Source of the DNA: Pseudomonadota bacterium
GTDB taxonomy: Bacteria > Myxococcota_A > Polyangia > Polyangiales > Polyangiaceae
NCBI GenBank assembly: GCA_023428245.1
Contig: JAEYYX010000038.1
Span: 1 to 64,000 of the forward strand
Direction of reading: 5' to 3'
Length of the DNA stretch: 64,000 nucleotides
Shown: positions 33,967 through 43,202 of the stretch, piece after piece
How positions within the stretch are numbered: the stretch's first letter is position 1
How the letters are laid out: every line of letters starts with the position of its first letter
Translations under genes and position numbers: made by a program
The notes under the pieces: generated by a model
What the model saw: the letters and a program-made list of their open reading frames with translations, nothing else
What the model was told of the DNA's origin: nothing
Databases searched by the model: none

Positions 33967-34424
33967 ACTTCGCCCGGGATCGTCTCCGCAGAGAGCAGGA
34001 GCTTTTCGGCGTCGCGGGACATGCGCACTGGCGTGTGTCTGTTGTCCACGCAGGCAAGCATCGTAGCGCCAGTCGCGATGAGCGAAAGCTCATCATCCTC
34101 GAGCGACGGCCTGAAGACCTGATACTCGAAGCCGACCCGAACCCGTGACAAGAAGGACAGGCGAGCCTCCACGCGAAGCAGGTCGTCGAGGTAGGCGGGT
34201 TTTCGGTAGTCGGCTTGAAGACCGATCACCGGCAGATGCAAACCGAGGTTCGTCCAGGAGACGTAGTTCAGTCCGCGCCTCCGAAGATACTCGATCCGAG
34301 CCAGCTCGAAGTATTTGATATAGTTCGAGTGGTGGACCACCCCCATCATATCCGTATCACAGAACCGAACGCGAACGAGCGACGTGGTCCTACAGTGATC
34401 GGGGAAGTGAGTGAGCGGCGGCAT
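33957..34424 (-). CDS. Acyl-CoA thioesterase, 4HBT/YbgC hotdog family
   Basis: This 155-residue single hotdog-fold protein has the 4-hydroxybenzoyl-CoA thioesterase motif, with the catalytic Asp in RFCDTDMMGVVHHSNYIKYF. ARIEYLRRRG and strands ending in GATMLACVDNRHTPVRM follow. YbgC-type enzymes hydrolyse acyl-CoA or acyl-ACP; the chain preference is unknown. It is convergent with the GH9 gene and divergent from malQ. Confidence 0.9.
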   Translation of the reverse strand: MPPLTHFPDHCRTTSLVRVRFCDTDMMGVVHHSNYIKYFELARIEYLRRRGLNYVSWTNLGLHLPVIGLQADYRKPAYLDDLLRVEARLSFLSRVRVGFEYQVFRPSLEDDELSLIATGATMLACVDNRHTPVRMSRDAEKLLLSAETIPGEVHL

Positions 34425-34677
34425 CTCAAACGAACGGGCCCGCCAGCACCTTCGACGGCGGGAGGGCGAACGATATGGAAAGTCTGCGCGAGCGCAATCA
34501 CCGGTCGCGAGCGGCTCCCCGCCGCCATTTCGCTGTCACGAGAACTGGGTGACCTGGCGGGAGTCGCTCGAAAACTGCGCTCGCTGAGCTGGCAGGGCGT
34601 GCCCCACGACGAGCGCTCGACATTCCGATAGCGTCGCTCCGCCCCCTCCCGTCTTTGGTGCGACACGACCGACGTCC

Positions 34678-36243
34678 ATGACCCACCCTCTCCTCGATGA
34701 GCGTTCTGCCGGCCTTCTCCTTCACCCCACATCGCTGCCCGGGCCACTCGCCTCGGGGGACCTCGGAGCTGCCGCCTACCGCTTCGTCGACTTTCTGAAG
34801 GATTCGGGCTGCAGCTTCTGGCAAATGCTCCCGATTCACCCCATCGGTGGCGGAGATTCCCCTTACGATTCCTGTAGCGCCTTCGCAGGCGCACCCCACC
34901 TCGTCAGTCTCGAACTCCTGGCCGAAGACGGTCTTTTGGATCGCGCCGAACTGAACGCTTTCTGCAGTTCACGAAGCAAGACTACCCTCGAGGGACCGCG
35001 ACACGCCGATCTAACAGAAGGACTTCGCCTCCGCAGTGAGTGGATGCGGAAGGCGTTCTCCCGCCTCGGCGAAAAAGGGCGCGAGCTCGGCCCGAGCTAT
35101 CACGACTTCATCGAACGAGAGCAATCGTGGATTTGGGATTTCGCGCTCTTTTTAGCGCTAAAGACCGAGTACCAAGGCACCCCCTGGTTTACGTTCGACC
35201 CAGATCTTCGGAGGCGCGAGCCCGACGCGCTAGCACGGGCCCACAGTGAGCTCGAGGACGAAGTCCGCTACAGAATCTTTGAGCAATATTGCTTCGATCG
35301 GCAGTGGACAGCCTTGAAACAATACGCGGCCGAGCGCGGCGTACGTTTGATGGGAGATATTCCGATGTTTGTGGCCCACGACTCGGTCGACGTGTGGGCA
35401 AACCAACACATGTTCTTCCTCGACCAGTCAGGACAGCGCACCGTGCAAGCCGGCGTGCCCCCCGACTACTTCAGCGAAGACGGGCAGCTCTGGGGCAATC
35501 CTCTCTATCGCTGGGACGTGATGCAAAACGACGGCTACGGCTGGTGGATCGATCGGCTGCGGCGAGAGCTTCGGCGGTTCGATGTCATCCGCCTGGATCA
35601 TTTCATCGCATTCAGCCGCTACTGGGAGGTCTCGGTCAACGAAACGACAGCCAAACATGGCCGCTATGTCTCAGTCCCTGGGTACGACTTTTTCCAGCGG
35701 GCAGAAGCGCTGCTGGGAGGCCTTCCTTTTGTCGCCGAAGACCTCGGGATCATCACCCCTGATGTGGAACTACTCCGGGATTCTCTGGGCTTGCCGGGAA
35801 TGAAGATCCTGCAATTTGCGTTCTCTCCCGGCGCCGAAGCCTACTTGCCCTACCGCCACCCGGCGCGTTCCGTCGTCTATACGGGAACTCACGACAACGA
35901 CACGACCGCCGGTTACGTGCTCTCGCTCGCGAGGCGCGCTGGCGCGTCGAACGAGTCGGCGCTAGCCGCTGCCATTGAGCTTGAGCGGCTCACAGCCTGG
36001 ACCGGCACACACGAGCCCGTCGCGGCGGCGGAAGCACTTGCCCGCATTCTGTTCGCCTCGCCCGCGAACACAGCCATCATCCCGGTCCAAGATCTGCTCG
36101 GCCTCGGCAGTGAGGATCGCATGAATGTCCCCGGCGTCGCCCACGGCAATTGGGGCTATCGGCTCAAAGAAGAAGAGCTCACCCCCGTCCACAGCCGTCG
36201 CCTCCGCACTCTCCTCAGTGCCACAGGTCGAGCCGTCACATGA
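34678..36243 (+). CDS. malQ: 4-alpha-glucanotransferase (amylomaltase, GH77)
   Basis: This 521-residue cytoplasmic enzyme transfers alpha-1,4-glucan segments in maltodextrin or glycogen metabolism. Clear GH77 signatures are GLLLHPTSLPGPLASGDLG, FWQMLPIHPIGGGDSPYDS, GDIPMFVAHDSVDVWA, the nucleophile region FDVIRLDHFIAFSRYWEV, the acid/base region PFVAEDLGIITPDV, and YTGTHDNDTTAGY. The length is normal. Its stop overlaps the next ATG (ATGA). Confidence 0.96.
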   Translation: MTHPLLDERSAGLLLHPTSLPGPLASGDLGAAAYRFVDFLKDSGCSFWQMLPIHPIGGGDSPYDSCSAFAGAPHLVSLELLAEDGLLDRAELNAFCSSRSKTTLEGPRHADLTEGLRLRSEWMRKAFSRLGEKGRELGPSYHDFIEREQSWIWDFALFLALKTEYQGTPWFTFDPDLRRREPDALARAHSELEDEVRYRIFEQYCFDRQWTALKQYAAERGVRLMGDIPMFVAHDSVDVWANQHMFFLDQSGQRTVQAGVPPDYFSEDGQLWGNPLYRWDVMQNDGYGWWIDRLRRELRRFDVIRLDHFIAFSRYWEVSVNETTAKHGRYVSVPGYDFFQRAEALLGGLPFVAEDLGIITPDVELLRDSLGLPGMKILQFAFSPGAEAYLPYRHPARSVVYTGTHDNDTTAGYVLSLARRAGASNESALAAAIELERLTAWTGTHEPVAAAEALARILFASPANTAIIPVQDLLGLGSEDRMNVPGVAHGNWGYRLKEEELTPVHSRRLRTLLSATGRAVT

Positions 36244-36842
36244 TCCAGCCGTCTCCCTTCCTGCTCGCTCTCGATATGCGCGGAAAACCCGTGCTCGTCG
36301 TCGGCTCCGGGGGGGAGGCGATCCTACGTGCAAGCGCGCTCAAGGAGGCGGGCGCGGCCGTTTTGCTCATCGCACCTTCTCCTGAGGCTCAACTCCTCGA
36401 GTGGGCAGCGAGGGAAGGCGTTTCATTGACGGAGCGGGCTCCTTCCGAGTCTGACCTTGATGGGATGTGGCTCGCGATCCTCGCCGACCAGGATGCTGAG
36501 TTGGCCGAGCGTCTGGGGCGCGCAGCAAGCGCCCGCCGCGTACTTTTTTGCGCTGTCGACCAGCCAATATGGAACAGCTTCGCTCACGTCGCGCTCGCGC
36601 GCGCCGGAGCTCTGCGCGTCGGGTTCAGTTCGAGCGGTCGCGCGCCCGCTCTCGTCTCGGCCCTCAGGCGCGAATTCACACGGCTCTTCGAAGAAGCAGA
36701 GCTCTCCGCTTTCGTCGAACGACTCGCCAAGCTCCGAGAAAGTCTGCCGCCGGAGAAACGCGCCGAGAAAATGCGAGCTCTAGCCGCCCAAGTTCGTCTG
36801 ACGGGGCGCCTTGAGCTGCCCCAAGGCGATTCCTCAGAGTAA
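36240..36842 (+). CDS. Siroheme synthase-type precorrin-2 dehydrogenase (CysG N-terminal domain)
   Basis: This protein has 200 residues from the ATG at 36240, which overlaps the malQ stop. The NAD-binding motif LDMRGKPVLVVGSGGEAILR, AGAAVLLIAPSPEA, and the family motif RVGFSSSGRAPALVSALRRE match the NAD-dependent precorrin-2 dehydrogenase/ferrochelatase domain of CysG and Met8. It lacks the methyltransferase part. Siroheme would serve sulfite or nitrite reductase; no such gene is in view. The link with malQ is translational, with no obvious metabolic reason. Confidence 0.88.
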   Translation: MIQPSPFLLALDMRGKPVLVVGSGGEAILRASALKEAGAAVLLIAPSPEAQLLEWAAREGVSLTERAPSESDLDGMWLAILADQDAELAERLGRAASARRVLFCAVDQPIWNSFAHVALARAGALRVGFSSSGRAPALVSALRREFTRLFEEAELSAFVERLAKLRESLPPEKRAEKMRALAAQVRLTGRLELPQGDSSE

Positions 36843-36845
36843 CGC

Positions 36846-37499
36846 TCACTCGAAGAGAGGGGCGTCTGTCGGGGCAGGCGGCGCATAGGTCGCCAGAATA
36901 GCTATCTCATAATAGCGAAACTGATGCTCGATCTTGTCCCACTCGGGCGCCGCCAGGCCTTGTTTGACGCACTTGGTGGCGTGGCGCGCTTGAGGTCCGC
37001 GCCATTTCCCGCTCGCTCCCGGGAAGACGTGGGTCTGTTTTTGCGCGAAGTCGATCTTGAGCACGTAGTTCAGCGTACCAGCTTCGCCGGTCCGCGGAGC
37101 GCAATCAATCGAGCTCATGATCGAGTTTGCGAGAGCTTTCTCGAAGAAGGGCAGCGGATCACAGAGGCGCCCGGAGCCGCCGACAGCGTTCGGACTCGCA
37201 CCGCAACGCACCCGCTCGACCTCCGCAAGCCGAACGCGACCGTCCTCGGCCTTCTCGCTGGAAGAGCTCGGAACGACCGGCGCAAAGCCCAGAGGAGCCA
37301 CCTCCGACTCGGGTCCCTGTGCGGGCTCGGGACGGCGGAAGAAGTAGAGGGGAAGCGCGATCACCACGAGACCGAGCGCGATACCGAAAATGACCTGCGC
37401 GCGAATCGGCTTGTCGAGCTGGGCCGAAGAGCGGACTCCGAGACGACGGAGGGCCGGCTCACTCGGCGGCGCAGACGGCAGGCGGTGCGGAAATTTCAT
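36846..37499 (-). CDS. Single-pass membrane protein with AgmX-like C-terminal domain
   Basis: This 217-residue protein has a cytoplasmic N-terminus of about 35 residues, one TM helix (VIFGIALGLVVIALPLYFF), a Pro/Ser/Glu-rich linker, and a C-terminal domain with paired cysteines (RVRCGASPNAVGGSGRLCDP, then SSIDCAPRTG and KCVKQGL). The C-terminal domain resembles AgmX/PglI-type repeats of myxobacteria, but the match is loose. Its ATG overlaps the kinase stop (TGATG), so it is probably made together with that kinase. Confidence 0.65.
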   Translation of the reverse strand: MKFPHRLPSAPPSEPALRRLGVRSSAQLDKPIRAQVIFGIALGLVVIALPLYFFRRPEPAQGPESEVAPLGFAPVVPSSSSEKAEDGRVRLAEVERVRCGASPNAVGGSGRLCDPLPFFEKALANSIMSSIDCAPRTGEAGTLNYVLKIDFAQKQTHVFPGASGKWRGPQARHATKCVKQGLAAPEWDKIEHQFRYYEIAILATYAPPAPTDAPLFE

Positions 37500-39211
37500 C
37501 AGAAATCGAGCAGTTGTTCGACGGGGTGATCTGGATCACCACGGACCACTGAAGCGTCGAGGTCGAGAGTATCGGGCATCAAGCCCTGCACCTGGGCGAC
37601 GACTTGCTCCACGATGGCGCGCGCTTCATCGATGCCCGGACCCATCATCCCGATCGCGAACTTCAGGTGACCGGTGCGACCTGCGACCGCTGGGATCATC
37701 GCAATCATCATCATTTCGGTGAGCTCGACGATTCGGGTCGCGACTCGACGCAGCGCGAGCATCTCCAAGATGGTCGGGCGTTCAGAGTCCGAGCGGGTCG
37801 GTCCTCGAATCTTATAACGCGCCAAAGAGACGCTCGAGCCTGTCCACTTCGCGAACGCGACCTCTTCGGCCAACGCGCGCAGAAAGGGCTCACGTTGCAG
37901 GAGGCCCGTCAAACCGTCATGCCGAGCGAGGTAGATTTTGGCCCTCTCGTGCTGCGCACTGCCGCTCGCAAAGCTCACGAGCTTGACCCGACATTCACCG
38001 AGCTGCGCTTCCGCACCGTGCAAGAGGCTCAGCCTCTTCTTTCGCTCATAACTGTGGTCGGCAAAGCTCCCATTGGTGCTCCCGACGTCCTCAACCAGCC
38101 AGGTGCCCGCTTGCCAGCGCATCACAGCGTGATGTCCGGAGACGGTCGCCTCGGGTAAGACGACGTCTTGGTCGGCACGACGACCGACGGTGACCGTGGG
38201 CTGATTCAGAGGAATGAGCAGGCCGGGTGCGTCGGTTGCGTTCGTGCAGAAGGTGACGAGCAGAGCCTGAGCGCCCGGGTGAAAAGTCTCGGTATAGGAC
38301 CGACCGAGCGGCGCCCCCGGTGCGATCCTCTCCTTCGGGATCTGCAGCTGGCTCGTGGTGAGCTGAACTGGATTGAAGAAGCGCATGCGGCGCGCCTCCG
38401 GCCGCATCTCCGGATCATCGGCAAGACAACGAAAGACCTGCTTGACCTCGTCGACAGAGAGCGAAGCGGGGACGTCGAACATGATCTGCGTCCGCATCGG
38501 CTTGGCTCGAGGCTTGTAGCCAGGCTCAGGAACGCGGCATGTCCACATCTCCCAGAGCGTGAGACCGAGAGCGTAGATATCGTCTTCGGGGCTTGCTCCG
38601 CCGCTCTTGAGACGCTCGGGCGCCATGTAGTTCGGGGTGCCGCCATCCGGGGGAGCACCGGGGCGCCGGGCGCCCAGGCGAGCTCGCTCCTGAGCGAAGC
38701 CGAAGTCGAGAATGATCGCTCGATCTTTGGTGACCATCACGTTGCCCGGCTTCAAGTCACCGTGCACGAGGCCCTGCGCATGAATCGCCGCGAGCCCCGC
38801 GGTCACCTCACTTGCGATCTTGCGAAACTCGTCAGCCGTGTAACCGCCTTGTGCCTTGCGACGACGGATGTGCGTGTGGAGCGTCTGGCCGTTGATGTGC
38901 TCCATCACCAAGATCGGCCCCCATGGGCTCGGAGCTAGATCGTGGACACGGCACACATTCGGATGACTGATCGAGCGCGCGAGGAGCAGCTCCTGTCGGA
39001 GCGCCTCGTCATCACCAGGCATCCGAGATTCTTCACGGACGACCTTGAGCGCGACGGGCTCCTGCGTGCTCCGATCGTAAGCGAGGAATACCTCACCCAT
39101 CCCCCCCTTCCCGAGGCTTTGGCGAATCTCATATCGGTCGTTGACCAGGCTGCCTGGCCCAAGCGGAGGGGGAGTCCTTGTTTGCTGCATCGGCGCGCTG
39201 CGAAGGCACAC
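37499..39211 (-). CDS. Ser/Thr protein kinase with FHA and degenerate GGDEF domains
   Basis: This 570-residue protein has a kinase domain (about residues 27-270): G-loop LGKGGMGEVFLAYD, Lys in VALKVV, catalytic loop HGDLKPGNVMV (HGD instead of HRD), DFGFA, and APE in YMAPERL. An FHA domain follows (about 330-410: VTVGRRADQDVVLPEATVSG, then STNGSF). The C-terminal 130 residues begin HDGLTGLLQREPFLRAL like a GGDEF domain but lack the GGDEF loop. HGD kinases of this type can still be active. The start is GTG with AGGGCGAGG upstream; ATG at 39190 is an alternative. It overlaps the downstream AgmX-like gene. Confidence 0.88.
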   Translation of the reverse strand: MCLRSAPMQQTRTPPPLGPGSLVNDRYEIRQSLGKGGMGEVFLAYDRSTQEPVALKVVREESRMPGDDEALRQELLLARSISHPNVCRVHDLAPSPWGPILVMEHINGQTLHTHIRRRKAQGGYTADEFRKIASEVTAGLAAIHAQGLVHGDLKPGNVMVTKDRAIILDFGFAQERARLGARRPGAPPDGGTPNYMAPERLKSGGASPEDDIYALGLTLWEMWTCRVPEPGYKPRAKPMRTQIMFDVPASLSVDEVKQVFRCLADDPEMRPEARRMRFFNPVQLTTSQLQIPKERIAPGAPLGRSYTETFHPGAQALLVTFCTNATDAPGLLIPLNQPTVTVGRRADQDVVLPEATVSGHHAVMRWQAGTWLVEDVGSTNGSFADHSYERKKRLSLLHGAEAQLGECRVKLVSFASGSAQHERAKIYLARHDGLTGLLQREPFLRALAEEVAFAKWTGSSVSLARYKIRGPTRSDSERPTILEMLALRRVATRIVELTEMMMIAMIPAVAGRTGHLKFAIGMMGPGIDEARAIVEQVVAQVQGLMPDTLDLDASVVRGDPDHPVEQLLDF

Positions 39212-39387
39212 GCCCTCGCCCTACGGTCCCCCAAGCGTCGCCAATTTATGCTGGCGACGCAACTCCGAGGGGCCCCCCATCGGCCCGGAAAAGGGGTCAA
39301 TATCGCGGATCCACGAGTACAAGGACCTGCCTTGGGGCCATGGTCGAGCAGCTCGACGGGACAATTGGCTTGTTTTAAGTTCATCTC

Positions 39388-40323
39388 ATGGCGCTCGATG
39401 ACCTCCGCGCGTTCCTGGCCGTGGTGGAACAGGGCTCTCAGGCCGCCGCGGCGAAGTCGCTCGACTTCGCCCGCGGTGCTCTCCATCGCCAGGTCGAATC
39501 ACTCGAGGCGAGCATCGGCACACCCCTCATCAATCGGGTGAGCGGCGGTGTCGTCTTGACCCGCGCTGGCGAGCGGCTCGCAGAGCGCGGCCGCCGTGTG
39601 CTTCGTGAGGTGAACACAATCTGGGACGCGGCCAAGACGCTGAGCGGTGAGACGCCACTCATCCCCCTCGAGATCCCCGTCGGCATGCCGCCAGCCTTCG
39701 AACAGGCGCTCTACGCGACGCTGCGCCGCGCGGCGCCGCTGCTCCGTTTCGAGGTGCGCTACACGAGCGGCCACTTCACCTCCGAGACCGACGCGTGGTT
39801 CTCCCTGCACACCGGCCCCATTACCCCAAGTCCCGAGTTTCGGGCCCGTCGCATCGCCGCGCTCGACAAGAAACTGCTCGCGTCTTCCGATTACCTTTCC
39901 TCTCACGCGCGGATCCAGTCGATCGACGATCTGGCAAGTCATGCCATTGTCGTCTCCGGCCTTCCTGAGAAGGATGGGAAAACTTTGCCCCTCCTTTCGG
40001 GTGGCACGACCCCGATCCGCCCCATCCTGGTCACCCAGAACGCTCATCTCCTGCGCAAGATGGCCGGCTCCGGCCACGCCATCGCCTTCGCGCCGATGCT
40101 ACCGACACTGCTTCGTTCTCTCTCTGAAGAATCGAAGCTCGAGGTCGTCCTCGGTGACATGGTCGGGGAGCCGAGCGAACTCTGGATCTCAATCCGCGTC
40201 CGGGGCATCCACCCGGCCTTCGAGACTGTCGCTCTCGCACTCGGGCGTTTTCTCACCGCGATCATGGGCTCGGGAGGATCGGGCGGGAGTGAGTGGCCCG
40301 GGGATGAGTCAGAAGGGCCTTGA
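39388..40323 (+). CDS. LysR family transcriptional regulator
   Basis: This 311-residue protein has the N-terminal winged HTH of LysR regulators (residues 1-60: MALDDLRAFLAVVEQGSQAA, LHRQVESLEASIGTPLINRV, LTRAGERLAERGRRVLREV) and a periplasmic-binding-protein-like effector domain (about 90-295). It lies 33 bases upstream of cysC on the same strand. LysR proteins of the CysB/Cbl type control sulfur genes, so control of cysC is plausible, but there is no direct evidence. It might instead be co-transcribed with cysC without regulating it. Confidence 0.9.
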   Translation: MALDDLRAFLAVVEQGSQAAAAKSLDFARGALHRQVESLEASIGTPLINRVSGGVVLTRAGERLAERGRRVLREVNTIWDAAKTLSGETPLIPLEIPVGMPPAFEQALYATLRRAAPLLRFEVRYTSGHFTSETDAWFSLHTGPITPSPEFRARRIAALDKKLLASSDYLSSHARIQSIDDLASHAIVVSGLPEKDGKTLPLLSGGTTPIRPILVTQNAHLLRKMAGSGHAIAFAPMLPTLLRSLSEESKLEVVLGDMVGEPSELWISIRVRGIHPAFETVALALGRFLTAIMGSGGSGGSEWPGDESEGP

Positions 40324-40356
40324 ATCGAGGTCGTTCCCGAGGGAAGAAAAGCCCCC

Positions 40357-40899
40357 ATGGAAAACGTGTCCTCCGGTCGTCCCGGCTTCGTCGTGTGGCT
40401 CACAGGTCTCCCTTGTTCCGGCAAGTCGACGATCTCGAACTGGCTCCTGCCCGCCATCCGCGGCACCGGTAGGAACGTCGAAATCCTCGATGGCGACATC
40501 GTCCGCACCAACCTGACCAAAGGCCTCAGCTTCGACAAGGAGGACCGCGACACGAACGTACGGCGCGTCGGCTTCGTCGCGAATCTCTTGGCCCGCAATG
40601 GCACCGCTGTCGTGTGCGCCGTGGTGAGTCCCTACCGGAACATCCGCGACGAGCTCCGCTCAACGGTCACGAACTTCGTCGAGGTCTTCGTCGACACGCC
40701 CGCCGAGATCTGCGCGCAGCGTGATGTGAAAGGAATGTGGGCGCAGGCTAAGGCCGGCCAAATCAAGAACTTCACGGGCTACGACGATCCCTATGAGCCG
40801 CCCATGTCTCCTCACGTCCACATCAAGACGATGGAAGAGAGCGTCGACCAAAGTGGTCAGAAAGTCCTCAACTTTCTCAAGGAAAAGGGTTGGCTCTAA
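40357..40899 (+). CDS. cysC: Adenylylsulfate (APS) kinase
   Basis: This 180-residue enzyme phosphorylates APS to PAPS, the donor for sulfotransferases. The P-loop is LTGLPCSGKSTISNWL. DGDIVRTNLTKGLSF, DRDTNVRRVGFVANLLARNG and the lid NFTGYDDPYEPP are typical. It is stand-alone and not fused to ATP sulfurylase. With the sulfotransferase at 41953 and the PAP phosphatase at 49733 it completes a PAPS cycle. A strong hairpin terminator follows. Confidence 0.95.
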   Translation: MENVSSGRPGFVVWLTGLPCSGKSTISNWLLPAIRGTGRNVEILDGDIVRTNLTKGLSFDKEDRDTNVRRVGFVANLLARNGTAVVCAVVSPYRNIRDELRSTVTNFVEVFVDTPAEICAQRDVKGMWAQAKAGQIKNFTGYDDPYEPPMSPHVHIKTMEESVDQSGQKVLNFLKEKGWL

Positions 40900-40950
40900 G
40901 GAGGCCGCTGGCCCCGCGGTCCCAACCAATCGGTGAGTAGCAGACAAAGA

Positions 40951-40990
40951 AGAAAGGGAGAGGCGCTCGCCTCTCCCTTTCTCTCATTTT
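40951..40990. terminator. Bidirectional hairpin terminator between cysC and the 41021 gene
   Basis: AGAAAGGGAGAGG pairs with CCTCTCCCTTTCT (13 pairs) around a six-base centre. CTCATTTT follows on the plus strand and TCTTTGTCT on the minus strand. It separates convergent genes. Confidence 0.75.
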
Positions 40991-41020
40991 CATCCCTTCC
41001 CGTTTCAGGCGAGCGCGAGC

Positions 41021-41791
41021 TCACTTGAGCGAGGACAAGAGCAGCTGACGATAGTCGGTCCCGGGCGCGAAATAAGAGGTGAGGACGATTCGTCGCTTAT
41101 CCGTGCCTTGATCGACGCGATCCACGAGCACCTGACCTTCACGCGTCACCGCGACGGTCCTGATCTGGTTCGGCTCGATGCGATAGAGCACTCGATCGCC
41201 GGTCTTGTAGCCGCGGGACTCGACAGGCTTGAACCAAACGGGCAATCCTTCACTCACCTGCTTGCGCACAGCAGCAGACAAGAGGCCCGCCTTCTCGGCA
41301 GCCTCCAGGCTCTCTCGGACGCCATCGATCCACTGCTTCAAGGTCACATCGCGCACGAACTTGAGCTGGATGACTGCGCGATCGGCGTCCATAGCCGCCT
41401 TGGCAAGCTCAGCCTCGGCCGCCGAACTGTAAGGCTTTCCTCCGAGAATCTGCTTGAACTTCTCCTGAGTCGAAGGCCCCACCTTCACATCAATGGTCGC
41501 AACGTCGACCTTGAGAATCGTCTTTTCGAGCATCATATGCATGCTCGAAAGGGGCCCTGAGCCGAGTCCCGGTTCGCTGAGCGAGGGAACGTCGCCCGCA
41601 AGTGCCGTCGCCGCAACAAGCAACACAATCGCCAGCGCCCGAAAGACACCCCGCGACGACAAAGAAGCAGCGCGTACGCCGAAAGTTCGGAAAGCGTTCA
41701 TGCAGTGAATCAAACCACGCGAAAACGGCTTCGCCAAACGAAATGAGTCCTTCTTTTCAGTCACCATATGGATGCGTTCAAACTTGCTCAT
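41021..41791 (-). CDS. Exported chalcone isomerase-like domain protein
   Basis: This 256-residue protein has an excellent AGGAG nine bases before the ATG at 41791. This gives a long basic N-terminus before the hydrophobic segment (about residues 49-66, FRALAIVLLVAATALAG); a shorter start at 41701 would give a more standard signal peptide. The domain (about 85-256) has the features of bacterial chalcone-isomerase-like proteins: VIQLKFVRDVTLKQWIDGVR, ESLEAA, then a hairpin ending YKTGDRVLYRIEPNQIRTVA. These proteins usually lack catalytic residues and may bind lipids. It is convergent with cysC. Confidence 0.6.
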   Translation of the reverse strand: MSKFERIHMVTEKKDSFRLAKPFSRGLIHCMNAFRTFGVRAASLSSRGVFRALAIVLLVAATALAGDVPSLSEPGLGSGPLSSMHMMLEKTILKVDVATIDVKVGPSTQEKFKQILGGKPYSSAAEAELAKAAMDADRAVIQLKFVRDVTLKQWIDGVRESLEAAEKAGLLSAAVRKQVSEGLPVWFKPVESRGYKTGDRVLYRIEPNQIRTVAVTREGQVLVDRVDQGTDKRRIVLTSYFAPGTDYRQLLLSSLK

Positions 41792-41952
41792 CGCCCCGCT
41801 CTCCTGCCAACAAGATAAAAATATTCACCGGAGACGAACCTCTCCGGTCGATCTCGCCAAAGATGAGAGATTTCTCGACGGAGGCCTCCCCCCTGCGGGT
41901 ACAGAGCGCTGGAAGTGGACCGTCGTCCACCCGTGTCCCCTGCAAGAGTCCC

Positions 41953-43074
41953 ATGAATACGACGTTTCAGCGCCTCCTCCGCGTCTTCGGTGTTCTTCGT
42001 CACGCCCACGGCCTCCGCGTCAAGCCGTTTATCTTCGCGCTTCTTTTCGGGTTCATTCGACTCCTCGTCGCGGGCTCTATGGCGCTCGACCGCCTTTTCT
42101 TCCCCGCCCTCCGTCGCGTAAAGGCCAAAAATCCTATCGTCATTGTGGGAAATCCGCGCACAGGTACGACCTTCCTGCAGCGCTTCCTCTCAGACGCCGG
42201 TTTTGGTGCGGGCATGGAGCTCTTTTTGATGCTCTATCCTTCTCTGATCCTGCAGGCGATCCTGAAGCCGCTCTTGCCGCGCCTCGAGAAGCTGAACCCC
42301 GCTCAGTTCCATTCGAGTGCCGTCCACGAGACGAGCCTCGGGTCGGTGGAGACCGATGACGTTGCACTGCTCTTCCGCTACCTCGACGGCTTCTTCCTCT
42401 ACGGGTTCTTCCTCGCTTTCGACGACGAAGACCTCCTCGATCAGTTCGATCCGAGGGTCCGCGATACCTCGTCGCGAGACTTCGATTGGCTCGAGGCCCT
42501 CTGGACGCGCAGCCTGATCAAGCACAATGCCGAGCGAAACATCGCTAAGCTTTTCACTCTGTCGACTCGCCTGCCCCAGTTCTTGATGCGCTTCCCCGAG
42601 GCTCGGATCCTGTACATGGTGCGTGATCCTCTCGACACCATTCCGAGCACCATGAGCCTCGTCACGGGGCCGCTCGATAAGGCGTTCGGCTTCTGGAAGA
42701 AGCCCCAAGAAGAGCGCGATCGCTTCCTGCAGCGTCTCTACAACGGCCAGGTAAAGATTCTTGAGCGCTTCCACGACGACTGGGTTCACGGCCGTATCGA
42801 TCAGAGCCGCGTCTACTTCGTCCGCTACGATCGCATGATGGGGGAGTTCGAGAATGTCGTCTCGGAAATGTGTGCCTTCCTCGGGCATCCGCTGACCCCC
42901 GAGCTCGCCGCTCAAGTCCAAAAGATTGGCGCGAAGCAGCGCGCCTACAAGTCAGAACACAAATACGACCTTTCAAAGTACGGGCTCACCGAAGAACAGA
43001 TCCGAAGGGACTGTCACTTCCTCTACGAGACCTTCCTGCCGCCCCTGCCACTCGCGGCGAACTCCGGCGAGTAA
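41953..43074 (+). CDS. Sulfotransferase family protein
   Basis: This protein has 373 residues from the ATG at 41953; the open frame extends upstream without support. The PAPS-binding 5'-phosphosulfate loop is IVIVGNPRTGTTFLQRFLSD. The 3'-phosphate motif is ARILYMVRDPLDTIPSTMSL. A hydrophobic N-terminal segment (FIFALLFGFIRLLVAGSM) suggests membrane association. The family (PF13469-like) transfers sulfate from PAPS to hydroxyls of lipids, glycans or small molecules; the acceptor is unknown. CysC and CysQ are in the same window. Confidence 0.87.
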   Translation: MNTTFQRLLRVFGVLRHAHGLRVKPFIFALLFGFIRLLVAGSMALDRLFFPALRRVKAKNPIVIVGNPRTGTTFLQRFLSDAGFGAGMELFLMLYPSLILQAILKPLLPRLEKLNPAQFHSSAVHETSLGSVETDDVALLFRYLDGFFLYGFFLAFDDEDLLDQFDPRVRDTSSRDFDWLEALWTRSLIKHNAERNIAKLFTLSTRLPQFLMRFPEARILYMVRDPLDTIPSTMSLVTGPLDKAFGFWKKPQEERDRFLQRLYNGQVKILERFHDDWVHGRIDQSRVYFVRYDRMMGEFENVVSEMCAFLGHPLTPELAAQVQKIGAKQRAYKSEHKYDLSKYGLTEEQIRRDCHFLYETFLPPLPLAANSGE

Positions 43075-43156
43075 GCCGGAGAGAAGCGACGCTCGGCGAG
43101 GGAGGCTCCAAGCGTCCCGCTTTTGTCGACGTCTCGCAGAAAAACGAGAATTTGCG

Positions 43157-43190
43157 CGCCACCGGGGAACTTTCCGGTGGCGTTTCTGTC
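43157..43190 (+). terminator. Terminator after the sulfotransferase gene
   Basis: The arms CGCCACCGG and CCGGTGGCG (nine pairs) flank an eight-base loop and are followed by TTTCTGTC. It lies 13 bases before the MutS-like ATG. Confidence 0.65.
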
Positions 43191-43202
43191 TGATCGCCTT
43201 CA

